Shown: piece after piece, positions 36,046 through 48,891 of the stretch
Position numbering within the stretch: the first letter of the stretch is position 1
How the letters are laid out: each line of letters begins with the position of its first letter
Assembly: GCA_016946835.1 (NCBI GenBank)
Contig: JACVTC010000129.1
Location: 396,595-460,594 of the forward strand
Reading direction: 5' to 3'
DNA: 64,000 bases
Source of the DNA: Neocallimastix lanati (nom. inval.)
Lineage: Eukaryota > Neocallimastigomycota > Neocallimastigomycetes > Neocallimastigales > Neocallimastigaceae
Notes under the pieces: generated by a model
Told to the model about the DNA's origin: nothing
Seen by the model: only the letters and a program-made list of their open reading frames with translations
The model's database searches: none
Program-made: the position numbers and the translations under genes

Positions 36046-37729
36046 TCAAAATATACTGCACCAAGGATAAAAATAAAAAAAAAAAAAAGAAAAAAAATAT
36101 GATTGATTGATTAACAAATAGAATAACCATAAAAGTTATTTTATCTCTTTTTTTTTCTCTTTTTTTATACTTCATATTATATTAGATAACTTTTAATATC
36201 CTAGAATAGAGAATATAATTTGTTTAAAGAAGAAAAAGAAGAAGAAGAAAAAAGAGTTTTAATTTAAACTTACCTCTATACCTCTTATTAAATAATTAAT
36301 TCTTTTTTTCCTTTTGGTTTTTTTTTTATTTTTTATTTTTTTTTTGGTAATTTAATTTAAAAAAAAATAATAATAATTAAAGATTAAATTTTATATTAAA
36401 TAAAGTTTTTATTCTACCTATTAAAAAAAAAAAAACTTTTTTTATTTTTATATATATTTTATTATGAAATATAAATTTATTTTATTTTATTTTTATCATT
36501 TATATTCTATTATATATTTTATTATTATATATTTTATTATTATATTTTATTATTATATCTATTTATTTTATTTTTATTATATATATTTTCTTATATATTT
36601 TCTTATATATTTTCTTATATATTTTCTTATATATTTTATTATATTTTATTATTCAAAGTTTTTTTTTTTATTAGTTATTTATTTACTTTTTAAGAATAAT
36701 AAAAAAAAATTAAATAATTTTTTTTTTAATTTTTTTTTATTGTAGGTATAAATTTGGTAATTATTAATTATTTCCTTTTTTGTACATTTTCATTAAACCA
36801 TTTCATTTTAATTTGATCATTAAAAAAAAAGAAATTATAATAAAAATTATAATATACATATATTATATATTATGTATATTACATATATTATAAATATAAT
36901 ATTTATAAATATTTGATATAATTTTTTTATTCTTTAATAATAATAAATAATATATTGAAATATATATAACATAAAATAACATGAAGTAAATTTAAAATAA
37001 GTTCATTTCCCTTTTTTGAAAAAAAAAATTTTATGTTTTTTCATCTATAGAATAATACTTTTATATATTTAATTATATATTTATATTAATATATAATTAA
37101 ATAAATAAAATAAATATATTCTTAATAAATATATAAATATATATTAATAAATAAAATAAATATATTCTTAATAAATATATATATAAATTAATAATGGTTA
37201 TATAGAAATTTTATATATATATACAATATAATAGTCCAATTTATTCATTTATAAATTTATATACTAATTCATTAAATTAAATAGGATAGTAATAATAAAA
37301 ATATTATTGTAATTTGATATATGTTATAATTAAAACTTCTCATATTTTGAAATAGTATGTTTTATATTATATCAATTGAAATTATTATATATAAGATTAT
37401 ATTCAGTCATTCTATTTCATTTTCAATGGATTTATTCTTCAACTAGAAAATTTCCCTTTTTTATTTATTTATTTATTTATTTTTATTATTTATTTATTTT
37501 TATTATTTATTTATTTATTTATTTATTTTTTGTATAATTTATATTAAAATATATAAATATTTTTATTATTATTTCATTTTCATTTTTTTTTTTAATTTCT
37601 ATTCTTTTTTTTATAGACCAGAGAGGGTAAGGTGTAACATATAAAAAAAAAAAAAACAAATGTATATATATATATTATTTGGTGATGTTTTTTTTTTTTT
37701 TTTTTGTTTGTTTTTTGTTTTTGTTTTTG

Positions 37730-37768
<39 letters not shown>

Positions 37769-38062
37769 CTTATTTTAAAAAATAATTAAAATAAAAATTA
37801 AAAGAATATAAAAATAAAATTAAAAAAAAAAAAGATATAATTCTTTAACAAATAAAAAAAGTGTCTGTTTTAATCTTTTTTAAAAATGTTATCATTATTA
37901 AAAAAATTTTTTTTTTCTTTTTTTATTCAATATCTTTATATCTTTGTATGTTTTAATCTTTTAATTTTTTAAGAGATTATTATTTAATTGTTATTATTAA
38001 TTTTTTTTTGTTAATGATTTATTATTATTCTCTATCCATTTAAGTTGCATTAATTTATTTAA
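36046..38062. other. AT-rich intergenic DNA
   Basis: Tracts of GAAGAA (36229-36250), (TATATTTTCTTA)n-like runs (36570-36640), long T-runs (37688-37766) and ATTT runs. The sequence TTATAG / ACCAGAGAGG / GTAAGG at 37611-37632 has the form of a micro-exon between splice sites. No gene is supported. Confidence 0.55.
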
Positions 38063-38273
38063 ATGCCTTCGATTCATGATGAAAATTATTATATTACCAA
38101 TAATGATCATGACCTATTCTTCAAGTATAGTCATGAAAAAAAAAAAAAAAAAGAGAGATTATATATATATTCATTCTTCTAGTATCCCCCGAAGTGAGCT
38201 TTCTTATTTTTATCGCTCTGATACAACTAACACTTTTTTTTTTTTTTTTTTAGTAAAAGTAGAGATTGAATAG
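38063..38273 (+). CDS. possible intron-containing gene start or short peptide gene
   Basis: ATG at 38063 follows an in-frame TAA and opens MPSIHDENYYITNNDHDLFF, a mixed, polar peptide. A donor GTATAG at 38125 and an acceptor TTCTAG ending at 38182 define a 58-nt intron. Exon 2 (from 38183) continues NIPR…. A second donor GTGAGC at 38194, branch point ACTAAC and a T20-like tract with TAG ending at 38253 define a 60-nt intron. After it the frame reads IKVEIE and TAG at 38271-38273. The second intron is a multiple of three, so reading through it (SELSYFYRSDTTNT plus Phe run) also ends at the same stop. The intron sizes agree with each other. The product would be only 30-50 aa, so it may be the 5' end of a longer gene. 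No family recognised. Confidence 0.35.
38125..38182 (+). other. putative intron, 58 nt
   Basis: GTATAG … TTCATTCTTCTAG. It is not a multiple of three, and its removal joins the two protein-like frames. Confidence 0.35.
38194..38253 (+). other. putative intron, 60 nt
   Basis: GTGAGC donor, ACTAAC branch point at 38225-38230, long T-tract and TAG. The 3' half is a near-ideal fungal intron end. Confidence 0.4.
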
Positions 38274-38386
38274 TTTTGATTGCTTTCTTGGATTTATGCT
38301 TCTTCAATAAAAAAAAATGTTTTTTTTTTTTTTTTTGTAAATAGTTTTTATGCCCATCTCTCTCTACCTACCTTTTATTTAAAAAC

Positions 38387-38553
38387 TTTATTTTATTTTA
38401 CTTTATTTTATTTTATTTTATTTTATTTTATTTTATTTTATTTTATTTTATTTTATTTTATTTTATTTTATTTTATTTTATTTTATTTTATTTTATTTTA
38501 TTTTATTTTATTTTATTTTATTTTATTTTATTTTATTTTATTTTATTTTATTT
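38387..38553. repeat. pentanucleotide microsatellite (TTTTA)n
   Basis: About 33 nearly perfect copies. The frame of repeated Phe-Tyr-Phe-Ile-Leu residues that it creates is not a gene. Confidence 0.97.
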
Positions 38554-39188
38554 ATTATTACAATTATTATTAAAATTAATTAATAAAAAAAATTTTTTTT
38601 GGCCCATTCAATTCCAAAACTATAATATATATATATATATAGAATTATTTTATAGTATATAAAAATAAAATTTATTAATATATATATAATTACTATCTGC
38701 AATAACTTAATATCCTTCTAGATGTATAATAATAATTATAACATATTGATTTATTTAAACGTAAAATAATATATTATTATTATTATTATTTTTTTTTTAT
38801 TAAAAAATAGACGATTAGTTTTTTTTTTCTCCTTTCTATATTACTTTTAAAATATATGAATTTATTCATTATATAAGCATTTAATTTATAAATAAAGATT
38901 CTAATCCTATTTACTATTTTTACTATTTTGTCTTTTTTTTTTCTATTTTTCTATTCTTTTAATTTTATGATTTTATGATTTTATGATTTTATGATTTTTC
39001 TGTTGATACTATTGAAAAAAAAAAATCATTTATTTTTAATTTACCATTTATAATGCTTGGTGTAACAAGAAATTTCATTTATAATCTATCAAAATATTTA
39101 TTCTTTTTTTTTTTTATATATATTTTTTCTTTTCTATTTCTCCTAATAACTCATACTAATTTTTTATTTAAAATGTAACCAAAATTAT
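38554..39188. other. AT-rich intergenic DNA
   Basis: A/T runs and a short (ATGATTTT)n stretch at about 38966-38998. Nothing else seen. Confidence 0.6.
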
Positions 39189-39545
39189 AAGTAATTGAAT
39201 AATAAATAATAAATAATAATATGTGTATTTATTAATAAATAATAAATAATAAATAATAAATAATAAATAATAAATAATAAATAATAAATAATAAATAATA
39301 ATATGTGTATTTATTAATAAATAATAAATAATAAATAATAAATAATAAATAATAATATGTGTATTTATTAATAAATAATAAATAATAAATAATAAATAAT
39401 AAATAATAAATAATAAATAATAAATAATAAATAATAAATAATAAATAATAAAATAATGAATAATAAATAATAAATAATAAATAATAAAATAATGAATAAT
39501 AAATAATAAATAATAAATAATAAAATAATGAATAATAATAAATAA
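39189..39545. repeat. heptanucleotide satellite (ATAAATA)n with a higher-order insert
   Basis: Runs of the heptamer are interrupted three times by the same non-repeat phrase ATATGTGTATTTATTAATAA (the ATGTG part at 39221, 39303 and 39357). So blocks were duplicated as larger units. Confidence 0.9.
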
Positions 39546-39870
39546 TAATTAATAATGACTAACAATAAATAATAATAATGAATAGTATAATTATAGAAAA
39601 TATAAAATAAAAAAAAAAAAAAAAAGAATAAAGACAAATCAATAAGTAAATCCTATATATTAAGTGAATAAATAAATAAATAATAAATAAAACATCCATC
39701 CATTTTTTTTCTGTTTTATATATATGTATATTAACAAATCATAAATAAATACTTGTTAATTATTAGTAGACTATTTATTATTATTAAAATGGTTATGATG
39801 GTCTATATTTGGTTATGATTATTAGTATTGATGATCAATAGTCATATATTATAATATTTATAATTCATAA
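39546..39870. other. AT-rich intergenic DNA
   Basis: Short variants of the heptamer, then unremarkable AT-rich sequence. Confidence 0.6.
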
Positions 39871-40002
39871 TTCACCATCCATATAATCCATTTAATCATT
39901 AATAGTAGTACTAATATAGAGGATAAGGAGATGGTCAGCTCACATACACACTCACATACTTTGGTTGAATTGAAAATTAATTTTTTAATAATAAATAAAT
40001 AA
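39871..40002 (+). other. exon-like GC-richer island, 43 open codons
   Basis: The plus frame is open from 39871 to TAA at 40002 and includes MVSSHTHSHTLVELK (ATG at 39931) preceded by NSSTNIEDKE. The composition is far from the AT-driven background. On the other strand, GTGAGT at about 39950 and ATATTAG could be splice sites, so the strand is uncertain. No family. Confidence 0.3.
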
Positions 40003-40295
40003 TAAATAATAAATAATAAATAACTAATAAATAACTAATAAATAATAATTAATAAATAATTAATAAATAATAGATAAATAAATAATAAAAAGAGTATTTA
40101 TTAATAAATAATAAATAGATAAATAAATAAATAAATAAATAAATGTATATATGAATAATTATTTCAAATATTTCGTACATCTAAACTCATCCATTCATAA
40201 CAGATCATTTGTTCAATATAAAAAAGATAATAATTTTCATATATATTCATATATTTATTTATTTATTTATATAATTTATAAATTTCCCTTTTTTA
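40003..40295. other. AT-rich DNA
   Basis: Heptamer and AATA repeats, then 40151-40290, where a frame from ATG (MNNYFKYFVHLNSSIHNRSF) runs into the trinucleotide repeat. I do not accept it as a gene. Confidence 0.5.
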
Positions 40296-40500
<205 letters not shown>

Positions 40501-40680
40501 AAAAAAACCTTTCTCCCTTTATTTAAAAAATAAAATTATTGATATTATATGATTGATATATTTTAATTTTAGAGTTAGCAATTCATATATTAACAATTAA
40601 ATAATAATATAAATAAAAAATAATTAAATATAAAAAATATAAATCAATTGCAATATTTAATATAAATATTAATAATTATT

Positions 40681-40711
<31 letters not shown>

Positions 40712-43700
40712 TTTTTTTTTAGAATTTTAGAAATTCAAAAAATACTAATAAAAATTAAAACCATTATATAATATACATAATAAATAGATGATGATTGATG
40801 ATTGATGATTATTATTTATATTATTTATTTATTTATTTATTTTTTTTATTATTAATATTTATTTTATATTTCAATTTTATTAAATAATTTTATAGATTCA
40901 TTTTATTAATAAATATGTCTATATTTTATTTAATTCAATTATAATATATACTTGTAAATATTACTTCATATATTTAACTATTTGCTATAGTAATATATTT
41001 AAAATATTAGAATAAATTAAAGTATCAAAAAAAAAATAAAATAAATAAAAAAAAAAGAATGAATTCTTTCATTCATATTTATCGTTATAGTGGATGTTTA
41101 ATTATAAATAAACTATTTTAATAAAATTTCCGTATATTTCATTATATTGATTGTATTAAATTAAATATATATTAATATATTAATATATTTCTAATTAATT
41201 ATTTATTTTATAGCTATAAACTATTCAATTGAAAACACATATTACAATTAAATATAATATATTGAATAATATATTTTATAACTTTATCTAATATAAAGTC
41301 ATAGAAGGTAAACTTTTTTTTTCCATTTTTGATGATGTACAACTTAGCAGCCCTTTTTATTTTATTTATGTTGAAAAGGTTTATATTAATAATATATTTT
41401 AATATATTATAAAATATATTATAACATATAATATATAATAATTTAATCAATGTTGAACATTTTTACATTATTTTAATAATTAAATTATATTGTATAGTTT
41501 TCTTTTATGTAATAATTTAATTGAAATTTTTTACATATAATATAATATATTATAATATATGTATAATATTAAAAATACGTCAATTTAATTAAAATGATGA
41601 ATTTATTCCATTGCATATTCAATAAACTCTCAATATATATAAAGTTAAAATAAACATATATATAAATTGACATTTATTTAATTAAAATCAATTTTAATTC
41701 AAAATTAAAAAAAAAAGAATAAAAAATTATTAAATACAAAATATATTTATTTATATTCCATAATATATAAATCTTATTTAATTTATTAAAATAGTATTTA
41801 AAATATATGTGTGGAAATAGAATAAAAATAGAATTCTATTATACAATACATTGTATTTTAATGTGTATAAATTTTAAAATAAAAATATTTCAGTTTAATT
41901 GAAATTAAACTTTATTTCTATATATTATTCAATCGATTACAACTCTAAAATTTAATTTAATAATAAATACTAATAAAAAAAATTTTTTTTTTTAATATTC
42001 ATATATATATAAATATAAATATAATAAATATATAAATATGTAAATATAGGAATATAAATATAAATATATTTAAATATATATAAAAAATTTTTTTTTAAAT
42101 GTTTTACTATTTAAATTCAGTTCAAACTATTTTATTTGATTGATTTAAATTTTATTATTGAGATATATTAGATTCTATTTTATAATATATGAGTTGATTT
42201 AGGTACATTTGATTTATTTTATTTTATTTTATTTTATTCTATTCTATTTTTATTATTAATAATTAAAAAATTTTTATTTATTAATGATCCTCTTTTTATT
42301 TATTTATTTTTACATGTTATTTATTTAAATATTACATATGTATTCATTTATTTTATCCAATTCATGAAATGAATGATCATGTCCTATAATTTTTTTTTTT
42401 TTATTCTTTATATATATATATTTTTTTTTATGAATTTTAAACTCAATTGACTTATTTATATTATCTTTATATAAATCCTATTGAATTAAAATAATAAAAG
42501 TATAAAAAATTAATAATGGAATAATAAATAATTAAATAATAAATAATTGAATAATAAATAATAAAATAAATAATAAAATAAATAATAAAATAAATAATAA
42601 AATAAATAATAAAATAAATAATAAAATAAATAATAAAATAAATAATAAATAAAATATTTATTTATTATTCATTCATTTGTTATTTATTTATTATTTATTT
42701 ATTTATTATTTATTTATTTAATTATTAAATTAATGAATAAATAATAATAATTAGATAATTAATTAAATAAAGAATTAAATAAATAAATAAAAAAATTTTT
42801 TACTATTTAATAATGTCAATTTATCTCTTTTTCAACATTTTTTTTTTTAAAAATTTTTTTATTTTTCTTTTTTTTTTTTTTTTTAAAAAATAAGTTTAAA
42901 AAAAAAAAAAAAACAAATATTAAAAATATATATTAATATATAATTATTTATATATAAAATAAATAAAAAGAAAAAAAAACTTTTTTTTTTATTTTTATTT
43001 TTATTTTTTTTTATAGAAAAAATTATATATATAATATTTATTTACAATCTGTTTTGAAGATAATACCAACAATACTATATCAACAAAAAAATAATAATAC
43101 CATATTATTAATAAAAAAAAAAAAATTTACAATAAATAAATGTTATTTCTTAAAATAATAATACCACAGAAAAAGCTTATTATAATTTAGTATTCTAAAG
43201 AATTATAAGATAATGCTTTAAAAAAATAATGTAAATTTAAAAAAAAAAAAAAAAAAATCTTTTTATTTATAAATTAAATATAGATAATTATAATGTTTCC
43301 TTTTTTCCTAAAAAAAAAAAGTTGTTTTTACATAGATATACTTTTTAAATAATATTTGTGTGAAAAGTTTTTTAAGAAATAAAAAAAAAAATAAAAAAAA
43401 ATTTACATAATGAATATACTATATATATTTAGATAAATAATATTTTGATTAAATAATAGTATTGAATAAATAGTATATATATATTTATAAATTTATAAAT
43501 TTATAATTTTTTAAAAATAAAAAATAGTTGAGAGAGATATAGTATTTATAAATAATTATTTATGTTTTTATTATTTATTATTTATTTAATTATATTATTC
43601 ATTCAAGGATTTACTAATATATTATCATTTTTTATTTTATATTTATATACGTATATATAACAATTAATATATTATGTGGAAATAGAATATTGAATAATGA

Positions 43701-44263
43701 AACGTAAAAGATAGCAAAAAACTATTATCAAAAAAAAAAAAAAAAAACAATTTACAAAAAAAAAAAAAACAAAGAAAAAAATATTTTAAAAATTTATTTC
43801 AATAATACATAACAGTGAAACGAATATTTAAATATATTTTTTTATCGTTTTTTTTTTCATATAGAAAATAATAAAGAAATCTGATAGTTCTATTATATAA
43901 TACACCTATTAACTATTAAACAAGACTATTATATATATATCTATTTTTTTTATTAAAAATTTTTTTATTTGAAATCTTTTGTATCTTGTATATTATATAT
44001 TTAAAAATATTATTTATTTTGATTTTTTTTTTTATCATTATTATTAAATTTTTACTTTAAGATAAGATAAGAAAAAAAAAAAAAGAATTTTATTTTTTTT
44101 TTTATATCAATATTTTTATAATACTATTATTATCACACTTAATACTATTATATTATTATAACAATCCAAAACTATACAATACTATTTTTTTTATATTATT
44201 TTTGATAAATAAAATAAAATAAAATAAAATAAAATAAAATAAAATAAAAAATAATATATTAAT
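40501..44263. other. AT-rich intergenic DNA upstream of the Ser-rich gene
   Basis: A/T homopolymers, ATTT runs (40681-40711), an AATAAA-type octamer block (42555-42640: ATAAAATA) and (AAAAT)n just before the gene (44210-44250). No supported gene. Confidence 0.65.
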
Positions 44264-47014
44264 ATGCCAAAACCAAGTCACTCTGATAATACAAGCTCTG
44301 GATTGAGTATAGATACCCATTCCTCTAAAAAATGGTTTTCTAAAATATCTTTGAAAATACCAAAAAAATTAAAAAATGGAAAAAGTACTTCTACTTTATC
44401 GAATGCCCTTCAAAATGCTAAAAAGAATAGTCATAGTCTCAAACGTAATTTAGAAGTTGCTCTTCCAAAGACTAATCTTGATAATAGTATATCGGCTCAA
44501 ACGGTATATGAATCTTCCAATGAAAATGCTTCTATCTCTAGTGGTGGTTCATTTTTACTTAAAGATGGTTTATCTGTTCAATCTTCTCAACTAACCATAA
44601 ATACCTCTAAAAATGAATCCACGGTTCATTCTGCCCATTCAAATTTAAGTACTCCAATTATTTTTATTTCCCCTACGGAGCATGAATTTCAAGATCACAG
44701 TCATCATCCAAATACTGATACCATTTTATTAAAGGATACCCAAACTCAAATCCAAGCTCAAGCTAAAGATCAAGATCAAACTCAAAATAAAAATTTAAAT
44801 ATAATAGGTAGGAATGGTAAGAGTAATGGTAATCATTATTACCAATATCATGAATATAATATTGATGAAGAAGTAGAAAGAAGTTTATCTCCTAAACATG
44901 TTTATCAACGTGGTCAAGGTCATCGTCGTACCAATTCTGATTACATTAATACCCCAGTTCATCGTCCAAGAAGTTATTCAGATGCCCCAGTACTTGTACG
45001 TCCTACCATATTATATACGGATTCGGATGATGAAGAGGAAGAGGTAGATGATATTGACAATAAATTGCTTGAAACTCCTTCAAGAAAATTTATATCAACT
45101 ACTGCCAAAGTTAAAGCAAGGGCTAATCCTAATATTAGTATTAATACGAATTTTAAAAATTATTATAATAAAGATATGGATGATTATAATGATAAGACAC
45201 CGGTCAACACCTTTCATAATACCCACAATAATGACAGTAATTTAACTACTCCTTCCAATACAATTACTGGACATCGTAGTATTCATAATACTTCAAATGC
45301 AAATACCCCTGTATTAAATCGTTTTGAAGTTAAACCATTAACAACAGCAACAACAACATCAACACCAACACCAACACCATCACTATCATTAACTTCTTCT
45401 CGTTCTCATTCTCATTCTCCATCTCCATCTCCATCTCCATCTCCATCTCCACCAATTCCTGTTCGTAAATTTGAAAAAGAAAAATGTGTTTGCGAGGAGG
45501 AGCCTTTTGTCCAAAAAACCTGTGATAAAATGACCGCAAAGGAATTTGCTTTAGCCGTTGGTCTTAAAGTTCGTTATGAAGATAGTGATTCCAGTGATAG
45601 TGATGAGGAGGATGATGATAAGAATTCAATATGTACCTTAAGTTCTACCCTTTCTCAATTGACTGCTAATGGTAAAATACCTACGGCTAATGAAATTTAT
45701 AATGCACTATCTGTAAAAAGTGCTAATCGTCAGAGAAGAAAACATTCTATTCCTATTTTAAGTCCTGGAATGTTTATTCCTCCTACTCCAGGAGAATGTG
45801 GAAAGGTGATGTCTTCCTCTTCCTCTTCCATTCCTAATTCTAATTCAACTTCTACTTCAACTTCTACTTCAACTTCAAATTCAACTACTACTTCTGCTGC
45901 TACTATTATTAATAGTTGTAGTAGTCGTTCCTTAAAAAATGATTACTGTTGTACTACCATCGGTACTAATACTACTACTAATGCTACTACATGTAAATCA
46001 TCATGTCATAGAATGTTTGGTGATCTTTCTCATAAAACTTCTAATCAAAAATTAGAAAGAAAATTACCTCCTTATATCTCTACTACAAATAAATCAAATG
46101 AATCCTATTCCACGTATGTTGGTTCAAAATATTCATCTTCCAATTCTATTCATTCCTCACATTCTGGTAATACCACTAATTATTTATCTGACCTACCAGA
46201 AAACGATTTTGATACCTATAGTTCTAGTTCCTCTAATGGTCATCAACTCTCTTTGAATGGTAGTTCACCTGATATCAATGGAAAGAATAATATATCCACT
46301 TACTTCTATTCTTTACCGAGAGTGACCTTCCATTCCTCCGTTAATAATTGTTCTCTCAGTGCTTCTAAATCTACAAATTCTATCCCAAATTCCAATTTTT
46401 ATGTTTCAAATTATAATACTTATCGTGATATGGGTATGGGTTATAATGGACGACGTCATAGTCGTGTCAGTTCTTCCATATCCATTAATTCTCAATCCCC
46501 TCCTTCAATTAAAAAAGGAGGTCCTTCCTCTCCAATATCTGTTTCTGTAGCACCTTCTCCTTCCATTTCTAATTCCCCTGTGAATAATACAAAAATATCA
46601 TCATCTTCTTCATCATCTTCTTCTACTAAAATTAATACTACTGATTCACGTAATATGTATATAAATTCTAAAACCATAGCAACAAGTAATGTTTCATCAA
46701 TGACTAATTCTCCTAATACAAATAATTATACAACGCCTTCCTCTTGGAGTAATGGTTTAAGTGATCTCGATAATCTTCGTTTAGCCTATAAACCTCCAAC
46801 GACTAATCCTCCTATAACCAATATAAATACTACTACTACTACTACACCTTCATCTAACGCGATCACTTCTTCTACTAAATCTATAGAATTAATTCCAACA
46901 AAAGAGAAAAAAGTTGAAGTTTATACAAAGGGACGTTTTACAATTACACATGAAACTTTTCTTCAACATTCTACTTCCAATCATAAATTCCATATAGAAA
47001 AAACATCAAATTAA
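44264..47014 (+). CDS. Ser/Thr-rich, largely disordered fungal protein, 916 aa
   Basis: A single open frame with no intron. It has a basic N-terminus (KKWFSKISLKIPKKLKNGKS, about 22-41); an RRTNSDY and RPRSYSDAP region (about 222-240) of kinase or 14-3-3 target type; an acidic run DSDDEEEEVDDID (about 251); a Thr-Pro and Ser-Pro tract (about 370-396); and an ordered-looking block CVCEEEPFVQKTCDKMTAKE followed by FALAVGLKVRY (about 408-439) with an acidic tail. A PILSPGMFIPPTPGECGKVM segment follows (about 495-516), then Ser/Thr homopolymers and a C-terminal VEVYTKGRFTITHE (about 884-897). The Cys-rich 'MTAKEFALAVGLKV' block and the 'KGRFT' end look like motifs conserved in uncharacterised proteins of early fungi (impression only). 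RFTI also fits the RFx[V/I] docking motif of OSR1/SPAK kinases (speculative). A regulatory or scaffold protein is likely; its activity is unknown. Start: the first ATG after an (AAAAT)n leader. Confidence 0.85.
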   Translation: MPKPSHSDNTSSGLSIDTHSSKKWFSKISLKIPKKLKNGKSTSTLSNALQNAKKNSHSLKRNLEVALPKTNLDNSISAQTVYESSNENASISSGGSFLLKDGLSVQSSQLTINTSKNESTVHSAHSNLSTPIIFISPTEHEFQDHSHHPNTDTILLKDTQTQIQAQAKDQDQTQNKNLNIIGRNGKSNGNHYYQYHEYNIDEEVERSLSPKHVYQRGQGHRRTNSDYINTPVHRPRSYSDAPVLVRPTILYTDSDDEEEEVDDIDNKLLETPSRKFISTTAKVKARANPNISINTNFKNYYNKDMDDYNDKTPVNTFHNTHNNDSNLTTPSNTITGHRSIHNTSNANTPVLNRFEVKPLTTATTTSTPTPTPSLSLTSSRSHSHSPSPSPSPSPSPPIPVRKFEKEKCVCEEEPFVQKTCDKMTAKEFALAVGLKVRYEDSDSSDSDEEDDDKNSICTLSSTLSQLTANGKIPTANEIYNALSVKSANRQRRKHSIPILSPGMFIPPTPGECGKVMSSSSSSIPNSNSTSTSTSTSTSNSTTTSAATIINSCSSRSLKNDYCCTTIGTNTTTNATTCKSSCHRMFGDLSHKTSNQKLERKLPPYISTTNKSNESYSTYVGSKYSSSNSIHSSHSGNTTNYLSDLPENDFDTYSSSSSNGHQLSLNGSSPDINGKNNISTYFYSLPRVTFHSSVNNCSLSASKSTNSIPNSNFYVSNYNTYRDMGMGYNGRRHSRVSSSISINSQSPPSIKKGGPSSPISVSVAPSPSISNSPVNNTKISSSSSSSSSTKINTTDSRNMYINSKTIATSNVSSMTNSPNTNNYTTPSSWSNGLSDLDNLRLAYKPPTTNPPITNINTTTTTTPSSNAITSSTKSIELIPTKEKKVEVYTKGRFTITHETFLQHSTSNHKFHIEKTSN

Positions 47015-47052
47015 AATTTTTTTTTAAAAAAAAAATGTTAAAAAAATAAAAA

Positions 47053-47088
<36 letters not shown>

Positions 47089-47947
47089 CATATATAATAT
47101 AATATAATTATAATTTAAATTAGATAAAAAAAAAAATTTTTTTTTATTAAATAGAAAAATATCTATAATATTATAATATAAAGAGAAATAAATAAACAAA
47201 AAAAAAAAAATAAATTAGAAATTATTATTTTATAATTATTTATTATCTTAATTTTTATATAAATATATTAATAAAGAAAATATCCATTAACAACGAAATA
47301 TATAACAGGAAAAAAAAAAAAAAAAATAAACAATTTTATATGTAATTATTTAAATGATGATGAGAAAATAGAGTGATTGAAAGTTTTCTTTTATATATCT
47401 ACTAAAGAAGAAAAATATATTATATATATATTTATATATATATTTAAACAATGAAAAATATATAAAATCTAATAAAAATTAAAAAAATTTAAAAGAAAAA
47501 AAAAAAGGAATATATATGTATATATATATTATTTTAATTAAAAACAAACAAAAGAACGAACAAAAAAAAAAAAAAAAAATAGCACTTGTTATACAATGAA
47601 ATCTATTTTATATATATATATATATATAAAATAATTATATTTATATATATATATATTTTTTTCTTTTTTTTATATTGTACTTCAAATTTTAATTTGTATA
47701 TATTATATATACTTTTTCTTTTAATATGGTTTATAAATCTATTTTACTATTGTTATAATTACTAATATTATTATTATTATTTTTTTTTTTTTTTATACTT
47801 TATTTATAGATAAATGTTTAAATATATAAATATATATATATATATTTATTTTTTTATTTGTAGATAAACATAAATCAAATCTATTTTTTTATTTTTTTAT
47901 TTTTTCTTCTTATTTTTTCTTATTTTTTATTTTTTATTTTATTATTA

Positions 47948-47979
<32 letters not shown>

Positions 47980-48167
47980 GATAAAATTAAAATAAAATAA
48001 AATCTATAATATACTCTAATTTTTATTTTAAATATTCAATTTTTTTTTTTCCACATTATCATTGTATTAACCATGAATAAAGGAAGGAAGAATGAGAAAG
48101 AAAGAAAGAAAGAAAGAAAGTAAAAAATATATATATATATATATATATTAAAAAATAGTTAATAGTA
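47015..48167. other. AT-rich intergenic DNA
   Basis: Poly-A, (AT)n, T-runs, and a GAAA tetranucleotide run (48097-48120). No gene. Confidence 0.7.
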
Positions 48168-48257
48168 TTGATAGTGAAAAAAAAAAAAAAAAAAAGAAAT
48201 ATTAATATCTCAAGTGATAGAGTGATAGTGATAAGAGTGATAGTGAAAATTATTAGT

Positions 48258-48301
<44 letters not shown>

Positions 48302-48407
48302 GTGGGTGGAAGAGTGTGAGAGAGGCCAGCCGGTAAATGATTGGGATTGGGATTGGTTTTTTTTTTTTTTTTTTTTTTTTAATAAAATTAATTATTATAT
48401 TTTTTAG

Positions 48408-48447
<40 letters not shown>

Positions 48448-48536
48448 TAAAAAAAAAAGGGAATGGGATATATATATATATGTGTATATATATAGGTGTC
48501 ATACTCTAACTACTCCCAATTATTATCATTTCCTTT

Positions 48537-48567
<31 letters not shown>

Positions 48568-48661
48568 TTATTTATTATATTTTTTATTTTTTTTTAGAAA
48601 AAAAGGGGAATGGGAATGGGAATGGGATATATATTTATATATATATATATTTATGTTTTGT

Positions 48662-48700
<39 letters not shown>

Positions 48701-48859
48701 ATTTGTTTGTTTAAGAACCAAATCATTTTTTTTTTTCTGATGATTCTTCTTACAAAAAAAAAAAAAAAAAATTAAATAAAAATAAAAATAAAAATAAAAA
48801 ACTACACCATTTCTTTTCTTTTATACGATCGGTTTAGTTGGTCGGTCGGTCTGGTGGGA

Positions 48860-48891
<32 letters not shown>

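Noticed and set aside
45048-46677. Alternative-frame and minus-strand ORFs within the Ser-rich gene
   Set aside because: They reflect repeated Ser/Thr/Pro codons read out of frame.
48340-48627. GGGATT/GGGAAT runs as telomere-like repeats
   Set aside because: Only three or so copies each, internal, and not the fungal TTAGGG type.
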